From NCBI GenBank assembly GCA_016787085.1, contig JAEUVJ010000036.1:1-64000 (forward strand): 64,000 nt of DNA. Reading direction: 5' to 3'. Every line of letters starts with the position of its first letter. The stretch's first letter is position 1. This document shows positions 1 to 9,504 of this stretch, in pieces. Origin of the DNA: Chitinophagaceae bacterium (GTDB lineage Bacteria; Bacteroidota; Bacteroidia; Chitinophagales; Chitinophagaceae). A program made the translations under genes and the position numbers. A model generated the notes under the pieces. The model ran no database searches, had not been told where the DNA came from, and worked only from the letters and a program-made list of their open reading frames with translations.

Positions 1-2
1 TG

Positions 3-482
3 GATAAAATGGTGGACCAGGTGACCGGTAAATTTACCAGGGCCATGTCATCAGCCGTAGTGGCAGCCAAGCCTATCTTCCTGAATTCGGTAAAAAATAT
101 GAGCATCAAAGATGCTGCAGGTATTTTGCTGACCGATAATAACCATGCAGCCACTGACTATTTCAAAACAGCCATGAGCCCGGAGCTGATGACCGCTTTC
201 CGCCCAATCGTTGATAGTACCATTAAACTGGAAGGCGCCAACAAGGACTGGAGCAGTGTTGTAAATGTGTATAACAAGATCCCTTTTATCAATAAACCAC
301 TTGAGCCCAGTCTGACCGACTTTATCGCCGCCCGTGCTATTGATGCGATGTTTGTAAGCGTAGCCAATGAAGAAGAGAATATCCGAACCAAACTGGAATT
401 CAGGAAAACAGATATGATGAAGAAAGTATTTGGTTATGCCGAAGAAGAAATGAAGAGAAGGGCGCAGCAGCCAAAGCAGTAA
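3..482 (+). CDS. DUF4197 family protein, C-terminal part (5' end outside window)
   Basis: The open frame runs in from the left edge (codons for Asp-Lys precede the first visible Met at base 9), so only the last 159 codons are visible. The sequence resembles DUF4197 proteins: a helical segment with ILLTDNNHAATDYF, then a region ending in a helix rich in Glu, Lys and Arg. Family members are usually somewhat over 200 residues and begin with a lipoprotein or signal peptide, so the missing part should hold the export signal. The function of the family is unknown. A perfect 11-bp hairpin lies 28 bases after the stop codon. Confidence 0.75.
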   Translation, partial: DKMVDQVTGKFTRAMSSAVVAAKPIFLNSVKNMSIKDAAGILLTDNNHAATDYFKTAMSPELMTAFRPIVDSTIKLEGANKDWSSVVNVYNKIPFINKPLEPSLTDFIAARAIDAMFVSVANEEENIRTKLEFRKTDMMKKVFGYAEEEMKRRAQQPKQ

Positions 483-510
483 GAAGTTTCAGGGGGTTCC
501 GGAAGTTCAG

Positions 511-542
511 GAGGTTTAAAGGGTTTGTAATCTTTAAACCTC
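511..542 (+). terminator. Hairpin after DUF4197 gene, within a repeat-like spacer
   Basis: GAGGTTTAAAG (511-521) and CTTTAAACCTC (532-542) form a perfect 11-bp stem with a 10-base loop, followed by TTTGACATTTT. The T tract is imperfect, so this may be a weak terminator. The bases before it (483-510) are low-complexity G-rich units (ggttcc, agttcagg) like dispersed intergenic repeats of this group. Confidence 0.5.
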
Positions 543-739
543 TTTGACATTTTATACTATTCTGACCTTCACAGTTGACGGTCAGTGCAGCCAAAAGGAA
601 GTGATTTGAAGAATTGGAGGAATGGGTTGAAAGAATCACAGGTACCTAAATCCTCCATTGAGGGAGAATTATGACAGTTTTTCCAGCCAATATGCAATTG
701 ACTTGCCCTATTTTACGTTTCAGCACTGCAGGTTTATTT

Positions 740-1270
740 ATGTATAAAACAGCAATATTACTTCCTGTTCTGTTTTCTGCGTTGTGTGTAACCGCGCAGA
801 AGTACACAGCTTTGATTAAAAAGACAGATGGGATTGTCTCCTCCATCGAAAATACCAAGCTCAAAACTGATACACTAATTTTTTTTATCGATAGCATTTA
901 TGTAAATGTTAAATACAATCCAAAGAAAATAGTAGCAGACAATATTTTTTTGCCGAGCAATCGCTCCATTGCAATAACATATTATTTCAGATCAGATTCC
1001 CTTCTATTTATCCAGACCACAGAAAAAAATAGAGACAACAAATGCACTACACAATTCTATTTCTCGAATAATAAAATAGTGAACGAAAATTATTTCTCAA
1101 GAGCTCCTTTCCACTGTGTAAGCTTTACGATAGAAGAAATTGAAGATGTTTATGGCTGTCCTAACCGGGTAGATCGGGCATTTTTGAGAATGTACTTCAG
1201 TAAACTTCTGGAGAAAATTAAATCTGAAGCGAACAAAAAAAGTCCTCCCTATAAACCAGGAGGACTTTAA
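740..1270 (+). CDS. Small exported protein of unknown function
   Basis: The start at 740 is chosen because it opens directly on a signal peptide, MYKTAILLPVLFSALCVTAQ, with cleavage expected after the Ala-Gln; an upstream in-frame ATG at 671 would add 23 unlikely residues. The mature part (about 156 residues) has alternating beta-strand-like segments and two Cys (in NKCTT and PFHCVSF). I recognise no family. The gene looks more A+T-rich than its neighbours, which could mean recent acquisition. Its last codons (KKSPPYKPGGL) are written by the hairpin that terminates the convergent atpDC operon. Confidence 0.55.
   Translation: MYKTAILLPVLFSALCVTAQKYTALIKKTDGIVSSIENTKLKTDTLIFFIDSIYVNVKYNPKKIVADNIFLPSNRSIAITYYFRSDSLLFIQTTEKNRDNKCTTQFYFSNNKIVNENYFSRAPFHCVSFTIEEIEDVYGCPNRVDRAFLRMYFSKLLEKIKSEANKKSPPYKPGGL
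1235..1268 (-). terminator. Rho-independent terminator of atpD-atpC, inside the opposite gene
   Basis: On the minus strand AAAGTCCTCC (1268-1259) pairs with GGAGGACTTT (1248-1239) around a 10-base loop, and the stem is followed by a run of seven T (1241-1235). It lies 20 bases past the atpC stop and overlaps the last ten codons and stop of the convergent small exported gene. Confidence 0.8.
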
Positions 1271-1287
1271 AATACTTTATTCTATTA

Positions 1288-1545
1288 CTACTCCACTTCT
1301 TTTGCCCCTTCTACCAATACCGTCACTTTGTTATTGATCACTTCCACGAAGCCACTCTGGATATCGAAGAAGGCAGTGTGGTTTTGTTTATCCTTCAAAA
1401 CCTTTACCCGGCCGGCCTTTAAGGCGCTCACCAGAGGTGCATGTTTGTCCAGTACTTCAAACGAGCCGCTGATACCGGGCATCTGCACGCCATACACTTC
1501 GCCGCTGTAGAGTTTTTTTTCAGGTGTTAGTATCTCTAAATTCAT
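1288..1545 (-). CDS. atpC: F1 ATP synthase subunit epsilon (short form)
   Basis: This is the epsilon subunit of the F1 motor, which contacts the gamma shaft. The 85 residues correspond to the N-terminal beta-sandwich only (MNLEILTPEKKLYSGEV, then MPGISGSFEVLDKHAPLVSAL and GFVEVINNKVTVLVEGA). The C-terminal helical hairpin that inhibits ATP hydrolysis in E. coli (protein of about 139 residues) is absent, as is usual in Bacteroidota. The gene follows atpD at 74 bases on the same strand, so it is co-transcribed, and it ends just before a strong terminator. With no C-terminal domain, epsilon-type inhibition is not expected here. Confidence 0.93.
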   Translation of the reverse strand: MNLEILTPEKKLYSGEVYGVQMPGISGSFEVLDKHAPLVSALKAGRVKVLKDKQNHTAFFDIQSGFVEVINNKVTVLVEGAKEVE

Positions 1546-1619
1546 AATTAGTCAATTTGGAGATTTGAAGATTTGGAGATGATTGCATTGCCACATTTCC
1601 AAATTGCCAAATCATCTCA
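1546..1619. repeat. Low-complexity inverted repeat in the atpD-atpC spacer
   Basis: The spacer consists of ATTTGGAGATTTGAAGATTTGGAGATG followed by the partly complementary ATTTCCAAATTGCCAAATCATCTC. GAGATGATT (1576-1584) and AATCATCTC (1610-1618) form a 9-bp stem. It resembles the short dispersed intergenic repeats of Bacteroidota and could shape translation or decay between the two cistrons. Confidence 0.55.
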
Positions 1620-3454
<1,835 letters not shown>

Positions 3455-3799
3455 ATGGAAAAGTTCATGCTTATTTTTCATGGCGGACAAGTCCCTACAC
3501 AAAGTCCTGAAGAAATGCAGGCGCATATGAGCAAATGGATGGCCTGGATAGATAAACTGGCGAAAACAGACCAGTATGTGGCCGGGGAGCCATTAATACC
3601 AGGCGGCAAACTCGTAAGTGGCAAAGGTGGTAAAACCGTAACCGATGGACCCTATACGGAAGGCAAGGAGGTGGTGGGAGGCTTTTTTATTATTAATGCC
3701 AAAGACATGGATGAAGCAGTAACCATATCCAAAGATTGCCCGGACTATGACCTGGGTGGCAGTGTGCAGGTAAGGCAGGTCATGAAGATCGAAATGTAA
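3455..3799 (+). CDS. YCII/DGPF-domain protein (YciI-related), partner of ECF42 sigma
   Basis: A 114-residue ferredoxin-like YCII-domain protein. It shows MEKFMLIFHGG at the start, the family core DGPYTEGKEVVGGFFII near residues 68-84, and the end VQVRQVMKIEM. DGPF proteins are the known genomic partners and likely targets of ECF42 sigma factors; their biochemical activity is not established. The sigma gene follows in the same reading frame, with only the TAA and seven sense codons between the stop and the GTG start. Co-transcription and coupled expression are therefore likely. Confidence 0.88.
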   Translation: MEKFMLIFHGGQVPTQSPEEMQAHMSKWMAWIDKLAKTDQYVAGEPLIPGGKLVSGKGGKTVTDGPYTEGKEVVGGFFIINAKDMDEAVTISKDCPDYDLGGSVQVRQVMKIEM

Positions 3800-3820
3800 T
3801 CCAGCAATGCCCAAAGGAAA

Positions 3821-5083
3821 GTGATAGATCCTTCCGGTAATAATATCAATCAACTGGCAGACCATCTTTTCCGGCACGAGTCGGGAAAGATGGTCTCCGT
3901 TTTGTCCCGGCTGATCGGTTTACAAAATATAGAAGCGGCACAGGACATTGTACAGGACACCCTGTTACAGGCCATGAGCACATGGAGTTACGGAAAGATC
4001 CCGGACAATCCTTCTGCCTGGTTATATCGTGTAGCAAAGAATAAAGCGATTGATCTCCTGCGAAGACAGAAGAGATTCAAAGAGATCGCCCCGCAATATG
4101 CTTACCTGCTGCAATCCGAATACACCCTCTCTCCTACCGTCAATAATTTGTTTTTAGAAAATGAGATACAGGATAGCCAGCTCAGGATGATGTTTGCCTG
4201 CTGCCATCCCGCCATTCCCGAAGAATCGCAGATCGCATTGACGCTGAAAACACTTTGTGGTCTGAGTGTGAATGAAATTGCCCGTGCTTTCTTAACCCAT
4301 GATGAAACGATCAGCAAAAGAATTTACCGGGCCAAAGAAAAGATCAAAAACGCAAACATCGGGCTGGAGGTGCCTGCCAGCGATGAATTGCCGCAACGTG
4401 TGGATGCCGTTTTAAAATCATTGTACCTGTTGTTTAATGAAGGATACAACTCTTCCCACCCGGATCAATTGATCCGCGAAGATCTTTGTGAAGAGGCCAT
4501 GAGGCTTTGCCTGCTCATCACCCAACACCCCCTGACGGCTTATCCCAGGAGCAAAGCCTTGCTGTCCTTGATGTGTTTCCAGGCATCCCGGTTGAATGCC
4601 CGGTTAGACGACAAAGGCCACATCATTTTATTAAAGCGCCAGGACAGGAGCAAATGGAGTCTCTCCCTGATAAAAAAAGGATTTGATTACATAGATGATG
4701 CGGCAGAACCTTTCGAGGTATCCGGCTATCACCTCGAAGCTGCGATCGCTTCCCTGCATGCTGCTGCTTCCTCTTTTGAACGTACCGACTGGAAAAGTAT
4801 TTATCATTTATACGAAATGCTCTACCAGTTGCAGCCTAACCCTGTAGTGGCCATGAATAAGGCAATCGCTTCTGCTTATGCCGTCAGCAAACAGAAGGCG
4901 CTGGAAGAGCTGCAGCAGATAAAGGGACTGGAACAGCACCATCTGTATTATGCTTCTATCGGCGAAATGTATTTTGAGCTGGAACAAAAAGAAAATGCAA
5001 AAAATTATTTTAAAAAAGCATTCCGGCTTACCCACTCACAAACGGAAAGACAATTACTGTTAGAAAAGATCGGCCTTTGCTGA
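3821..5083 (+). CDS. ECF42-type RNA polymerase sigma factor with C-terminal TPR-like extension
   Basis: An extracytoplasmic-function sigma factor of 420 residues. Region 2 is visible as DIVQDTLLQAMSTW and NPSAWLYRVAKNKAIDLLRR; region 4 as LTLKTLCGLSVNEIARAF and ETISKRIYRAKEKI. The remaining 230 residues are a helical extension typical of group ECF42, which lacks a classical anti-sigma factor and is thought to be controlled through this extension. A GTG start is used: no earlier start fits the family N-terminus (HLFRHESGKMVSVLSR). The mini-frame ATG at 3807 (MPKGK) ends in a TGA overlapping this GTG, which could couple translation. The partner YCII gene lies directly upstream. Confidence 0.88.
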   Translation: MIDPSGNNINQLADHLFRHESGKMVSVLSRLIGLQNIEAAQDIVQDTLLQAMSTWSYGKIPDNPSAWLYRVAKNKAIDLLRRQKRFKEIAPQYAYLLQSEYTLSPTVNNLFLENEIQDSQLRMMFACCHPAIPEESQIALTLKTLCGLSVNEIARAFLTHDETISKRIYRAKEKIKNANIGLEVPASDELPQRVDAVLKSLYLLFNEGYNSSHPDQLIREDLCEEAMRLCLLITQHPLTAYPRSKALLSLMCFQASRLNARLDDKGHIILLKRQDRSKWSLSLIKKGFDYIDDAAEPFEVSGYHLEAAIASLHAAASSFERTDWKSIYHLYEMLYQLQPNPVVAMNKAIASAYAVSKQKALEELQQIKGLEQHHLYYASIGEMYFELEQKENAKNYFKKAFRLTHSQTERQLLLEKIGLC

Positions 5084-5105
5084 TACGTTCACTTTCCTAT
5101 TTTTG
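5076..5105 (+). promoter_or_regulatory. Bacteroidota-type promoter of the GNAT-like gene
   Basis: TTTG (5076-5079), 18 bases, then TATTTTTG (5098-5105), a full match to TTTG-N19-TAnnTTTG apart from one base of spacing. The ATG follows only 4 bases later (5110), so the transcript should be nearly leaderless. The promoter overlaps the last codons of the sigma gene. Confidence 0.7.
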
Positions 5106-5109
5106 CCCA

Positions 5110-6306
5110 ATGCAACTGACGGAAGTAAAAGACAGGAAAACTGCAAATGATTTTATTCGGGTGAATGTTGAGATCAACAGGAACGATCCTAACTATATCC
5201 GCCCGCTGGACAAAGACATCAATGCGGTATTTGATCCTGAGAAAAACAAAGCCTTTCGTTTTGGCGAAGCTGCCCGCTGGATATTGAAAGACGACAACGG
5301 GAAACTAACCGGCCGTATCGCGGCATTTGTCAATAAGAAATACAAGACCAAAGGAGATGAGGTACTTGTTGGTGGCATTGGTTTTTTCGATTGCATCAAT
5401 GACCAGGCTGCTGCTGACATGTTGTTTGACGTAGCCAAACATTGGTTGTTGCAAAAAGGCATGGGCGCCATGGATGGCCCAATCAATTTTGGAGAAAGGG
5501 ACCGCTGGTGGGGCTTGCTGGTGGACGGGTTCGAACAACCGCTGTATGGCATGAACTATAACCCGCCTTACTACCGGCAGTTGTTTGAACACTATGGTTT
5601 CAAAACATTTTTCAACCAGTACTGCTATGCACTAAACGCTAAAGACAGATTGCAGGAAAAATTCTTTATCCGTCATGCAGAATGTGCGAAAGACCCCCAC
5701 TTCAGCTCCGCCCATATCAGGAAGAATCAACTGGAAAAATTCGCGGCTGATTTTACCAAAGTTTACAATAAAGCATGGGCCGGTCATGGAGGATTGAAAG
5801 AACTGGATGAAAAGGCGGTAGTAAAAATGTTCAAAGCCATGAAGCCGGTGATGGATGAAAAAGTAAGCTGGTTTGCCTATTATAAAGGAGAGCCCGTAGG
5901 TATCTGGCTCAATCTGCCCGATCTGAACCAATGGTTCAAATATTTGAACGGGCAATTTGATCTCTGGCACAAACTGAAATTTCTCTGGCTGAAACTGACG
6001 AAGAAGAATAAAAAATTCTCAGGATTTGTATTTGGCGTGGTACCGGAGTTCCAGGGAAAGGGTGTGGACAGTTATATGATCGTGGAAGGCGCCAACCTGA
6101 TACAAGACATGGATGTGTATCATGGAAACACTACTCCCGGAAAATTGCGTTATGAAAAATATGAATTGCAGTGGATCGGCGAATTCAATCCTAAAATGAT
6201 CAATGTGGCATTAAGTCTCGGCACGTACCAGAGCCGCCACCTGATCACATACCGGTATTTATTTGACAGAACGAAAGAATTCAAACCGCACCCGGTCTTG
6301 TTATAG
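5110..6306 (+). CDS. GNAT-like acyltransferase family protein
   Basis: A 398-residue cytoplasmic protein conserved in Bacteroidota. The start at 5110 (MQLTEVKDRKTANDFIRV) fits the family; an earlier in-frame TTG at 5077 lies inside the sigma gene. It resembles a two-lobed GNAT fold: an N-terminal part with RWILKDDNGKLTGRIAAFVN and a C-terminal part with FGVVPEFQGKGVDSYMIVEG, which recalls the acetyl-CoA binding motif A (Q/RxxGxG/A). The substrate is unknown. It ends one base from the stop of the convergent beta-barrel gene. Confidence 0.65.
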   Translation: MQLTEVKDRKTANDFIRVNVEINRNDPNYIRPLDKDINAVFDPEKNKAFRFGEAARWILKDDNGKLTGRIAAFVNKKYKTKGDEVLVGGIGFFDCINDQAAADMLFDVAKHWLLQKGMGAMDGPINFGERDRWWGLLVDGFEQPLYGMNYNPPYYRQLFEHYGFKTFFNQYCYALNAKDRLQEKFFIRHAECAKDPHFSSAHIRKNQLEKFAADFTKVYNKAWAGHGGLKELDEKAVVKMFKAMKPVMDEKVSWFAYYKGEPVGIWLNLPDLNQWFKYLNGQFDLWHKLKFLWLKLTKKNKKFSGFVFGVVPEFQGKGVDSYMIVEGANLIQDMDVYHGNTTPGKLRYEKYELQWIGEFNPKMINVALSLGTYQSRHLITYRYLFDRTKEFKPHPVLL

Positions 6307-6307
6307 A

Positions 6308-7048
6308 TCACAAACCTATTCCTGCCTGTACCATGATGTAATTGACCGGCGCTCTGCCAACAGTATATTGCAAAGTGCTGCCGTTATAGATCAATGAGTT
6401 TCTGACCACGTATTTGATATCGCTGCCCCAGTTGTAAGAAAGCCGCAGGGTGAACATACCCGCATCCTTATGCCTTTTTTTACCAAATGAACAACCCACC
6501 GCCACTCCTTTATTAAATCCGGCGCTGGCGTAACTATCAATATCAAAAGCAGGTATCCCTAATGCTGATTCAATGGCGCTCAGGTTTTCTTTTGTGTTAG
6601 ACAAATAAAAATTACCGCCAACCAGTGCTTCTATAAAAGGACGTACCGGCGCCGGCGTGGAAGGAAGCAGGCGGACAAGCGCATTAGCCTGCAGTATGCC
6701 GTAGCTCGTCTTATAGCTTCCCCGGTAGCCATTGATGTTTACATCAGAAAGAAATCTTCCGTAATAGGTATAACCGATCTCTGCACCGATCCTGATCGGG
6801 CTATTCCGTTTATTACGTCCCCATGTAAAAGGATTGGTCAGCACGGCCAGGGCTCCGCCAAAACCAGTATTACCCATATTATTCTTAATAGCGGCTTGCA
6901 TCTCTTTGGAAGGTACCCCCACCTGGAAGGCCAGCAAGGCATTGACGGTCTCGGCATCTTTTGACCGCTTTTCCGATTGCTGCGCCGGTGAAATGACGGG
7001 ATAAAAAAAACAGGATACGATCAGTAAAGTGAAAATCTTGTATTTCAT
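6308..7048 (-). CDS. Outer-membrane beta-barrel-like exported protein
   Basis: The start at 7048 gives a clean signal peptide, MKYKIFTLLIVSCFFYPVISPAQ; the frame extends 16 codons further up but without a better start. The mature 223 residues have Gly- and aromatic-rich alternating strands (IGAEIGYTYYGRFL, KTSYGILQANALVRLLP, ALVGGNFYLSNTK, LRLSYNWGSDIKYV) and end on a strand, as in 8-stranded outer-membrane barrels. No specific function can be assigned. Confidence 0.65.
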   Translation of the reverse strand: MKYKIFTLLIVSCFFYPVISPAQQSEKRSKDAETVNALLAFQVGVPSKEMQAAIKNNMGNTGFGGALAVLTNPFTWGRNKRNSPIRIGAEIGYTYYGRFLSDVNINGYRGSYKTSYGILQANALVRLLPSTPAPVRPFIEALVGGNFYLSNTKENLSAIESALGIPAFDIDSYASAGFNKGVAVGCSFGKKRHKDAGMFTLRLSYNWGSDIKYVVRNSLIYNGSTLQYTVGRAPVNYIMVQAGIGL

Positions 7049-7164
7049 GGCCCAATTTTTCAGTATCATAAAATTAGACAGAATAATTATGAACATATAC
7101 TCCGGCTGTCATTTTTAATGAAATTGCCCGTTACCGATTATTGGCTAAATTGCCGCCCGGGATT

Positions 7165-8973
7165 ATGGATAAATTCATTGTTTCAGCCAGGAAATACAGG
7201 CCGCAACTGTTCAATACCGTTGTAGGGCAATCGCATATCACAACGACTTTAAAGAATGCGATCAAAAACGACCAGTTAGCACACGCATTCCTTTTTTGTG
7301 GTCCAAGAGGTGTCGGCAAAACTACATGTGCCAGGATATTGGCCAAGACCATCAACTGTGAGAACAGAACAAAAGAGGGTGAAGCCTGTAATAAATGTAA
7401 TTCCTGTGTTTCGTTCAATGAAGGTACATCGCTCAACATTCATGAACTGGATGCGGCGAGTAACAACTCAGTGGATGATATACGGACGCTGGTAGAGCAG
7501 GTACGTTTTGCCCCACAGGCCGGCAGATACAAAGTATATATCATAGACGAGGTACACATGCTCAGTTCGTCAGCTTTCAACGCCTTTTTGAAAACGCTGG
7601 AAGAACCCCCTTCTTATGCCATTTTTATTTTAGCCACCACAGAAAAACATAAGATACTTCCTACGATCCTGAGCCGTTGCCAGATCTTTGACTTCAAACG
7701 CATCACTACCAACGACACGGTAGAACATTTGCAGGAGATATGCGATAAGGAAGAGGTAAAAGCTGAAAAAGCCGCCTTGCACGTTATTGCCCAGAAAAGC
7801 GAAGGTTGTATGCGGGATGCGCTCAGCATCATGGACAAGATCGTCAGCTTCACCAACGGGGAACTGAACTATACTAATACGCTCGAGCACCTCAACATAC
7901 TGGATGCCGATTACTACTTCAAACTGCTTGACTGCATGCTGAAGCAGGATCTTTCCGGCGCCATGCTTTTGTATGACGACATCAACCGGAAAGGTTTTGA
8001 AGGCGACCTGGTGGTCAATGGTTTTGCAGAGTTCATCCGTAACCTGCTCGTATGCAAAGACGAAAAAGCTGCCAGCCTGCTGGAAGTAGTGGAAAGTTTC
8101 AAAGACAAATACGTAAGTACCGCGAAAAATATTTCTGCGGCTGTCCTCATCAGTGCTTTGAACATCCTGAATGAAACGGAAATAAACTATAAGGCCGCCC
8201 GTAATAAACGCCTGCATGTAGAACTGGCGCTGATCAAACTCTGCTATCTTCAACAGGCTATAGAACTTACTGCCGAAGGTGGCGGGATCAGTAAAAAAAA
8301 ACTGATTGAGACAGCAAGACCTGTTGCTTTCCGGCAGATAACACCCTTAGAAGTAAAAAGTGAAAGATCAAAAACCAACACTTCTTCCGCTTCTGAAGTA
8401 AAATTGATCATAGAGTCTCCGCGTATCGAATCGGCTAAAGTGGCCGAAGATCAGCCTGTTTACAACAGACCGGAGCAAGACAAGCAGCAACCCGAACCCG
8501 GAAACCCGAATCCCGGTACCAGCAAGATCTCCGCTTTAGACAAGATACGCAAGCAATACAAAAGCAACGGAGCTACCGGCAATGGCAACCATCATCACCC
8601 TTTAAAAGAAACAGCATTACGCATAGCCTGGGATGAATATGTAGAAAAACTCAAAGAATCGAAAAACCCTGCGGCCCAGCCTTTCGGAATGGCGCAATTA
8701 CGTATCAAAGACGACAATACATTCGAAGCCATCACTGCTAATAATATCGAACAAAAGTTCCTGGAACAGGAACGAAATAAACTCTTCGCATTCCTCCAGG
8801 AAAAACTGCAGAACCGTTTACTGCAGTTCAATGTTACTGTTGAAGACAAACCCGACTCCCGTCCAAAGATCGAAGCGCCTCTATCCTCCCGTGACCAACT
8901 GCAGAAAATGATGGAACAATATCCGATGGTCAAGGAGTTAAAGGACCGGCTGAAGCTTGACCTGGACTGGTAA
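7165..8973 (+). CDS. dnaX: DNA polymerase III subunits gamma/tau
   Basis: The clamp-loader ATPase of the replicative polymerase. The start at 7165 (MDKFIVSARKYRPQLFNTVVGQ) matches the family; an in-frame TTG lies 24 bases upstream. The AAA+ core has Walker A GPRGVGKTTCARI near residue 45, a four-Cys zinc module (CENRTKEGEACNKCNSC), Walker B IDEVHML, sensor 1 LATTEKHKI and the SRC arginine finger (ILSRCQIF). After the collar domain (to about 370) comes a charged, Pro-rich linker and a C-terminal tau-like region ending in VKELKDRLKLDLDW. The protein is 602 residues. I see no programmed frameshift signal. Confidence 0.96.
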   Translation: MDKFIVSARKYRPQLFNTVVGQSHITTTLKNAIKNDQLAHAFLFCGPRGVGKTTCARILAKTINCENRTKEGEACNKCNSCVSFNEGTSLNIHELDAASNNSVDDIRTLVEQVRFAPQAGRYKVYIIDEVHMLSSSAFNAFLKTLEEPPSYAIFILATTEKHKILPTILSRCQIFDFKRITTNDTVEHLQEICDKEEVKAEKAALHVIAQKSEGCMRDALSIMDKIVSFTNGELNYTNTLEHLNILDADYYFKLLDCMLKQDLSGAMLLYDDINRKGFEGDLVVNGFAEFIRNLLVCKDEKAASLLEVVESFKDKYVSTAKNISAAVLISALNILNETEINYKAARNKRLHVELALIKLCYLQQAIELTAEGGGISKKKLIETARPVAFRQITPLEVKSERSKTNTSSASEVKLIIESPRIESAKVAEDQPVYNRPEQDKQQPEPGNPNPGTSKISALDKIRKQYKSNGATGNGNHHHPLKETALRIAWDEYVEKLKESKNPAAQPFGMAQLRIKDDNTFEAITANNIEQKFLEQERNKLFAFLQEKLQNRLLQFNVTVEDKPDSRPKIEAPLSSRDQLQKMMEQYPMVKELKDRLKLDLDW

Positions 8974-9025
8974 GACCTTATAAACCATGCAACGTTCTGC
9001 AGAAGCCGGTTGTCAACGCAGTAAT

Positions 9026-9424
9026 ATGAGAAAAAATCTTTTACCCGCCAGTCTTACTTTGCTGGCCATCATCAGCCTGGCCTCCTGCGATAAACAATCA
9101 GGTGCTATTACATCTTCAAGCTTCTATGGAAAATGGAAGGCAAGTTATAATGATACCATTGAATTCACACGAACCGGCGGCAAGAACATCATCCGGTACA
9201 ACCAGTCTATGAACCCCTCATTTACAGTACCCGCCGACTATGAATATACATACCAGAACAATAAACTGGGAATAAAGGATGGGCTGAGTGGCCTGGCCAC
9301 TTTTCGTTTTTATCAGAGCTTCCGATGGATCGAAGAGGGTCGCTCATTTGAGATACAGGGAGTAGAATGGTTCCCTTTTATTTCATCCACTCTTACGTAT
9401 TTTACATTCACCCGGATACCCTAG
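9026..9424 (+). CDS. Small lipoprotein, lipocalin-like
   Basis: The start at 9026 gives a lipoprotein signal, MRKNLLPASLTLLAIISLASC, with lipobox LASC; the upstream ATG at 8987 would add 13 residues before it. The mature 112 residues begin with a flexible segment and then SSFYGKWKASYNDTIEFTRTG, which resembles the first strand of lipocalin-like domains common among Bacteroidota lipoproteins. Ligand and role are unknown. It lies 52 bases after dnaX. Confidence 0.6.
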   Translation: MRKNLLPASLTLLAIISLASCDKQSGAITSSSFYGKWKASYNDTIEFTRTGGKNIIRYNQSMNPSFTVPADYEYTYQNNKLGIKDGLSGLATFRFYQSFRWIEEGRSFEIQGVEWFPFISSTLTYFTFTRIP

Positions 9425-9504
9425 GCAAGAGGGATTATATTATCCCCTTTTGCCGGTCCCCTATTCATCAATTTACCTTAATTTCGGCCAAAATTTAAAG
9501 TCAC

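Noticed and set aside
7630..8253. Open frame of 207 codons opposite dnaX
   Set aside because: It lies wholly inside dnaX, whose motifs are intact; no family features on the other strand.
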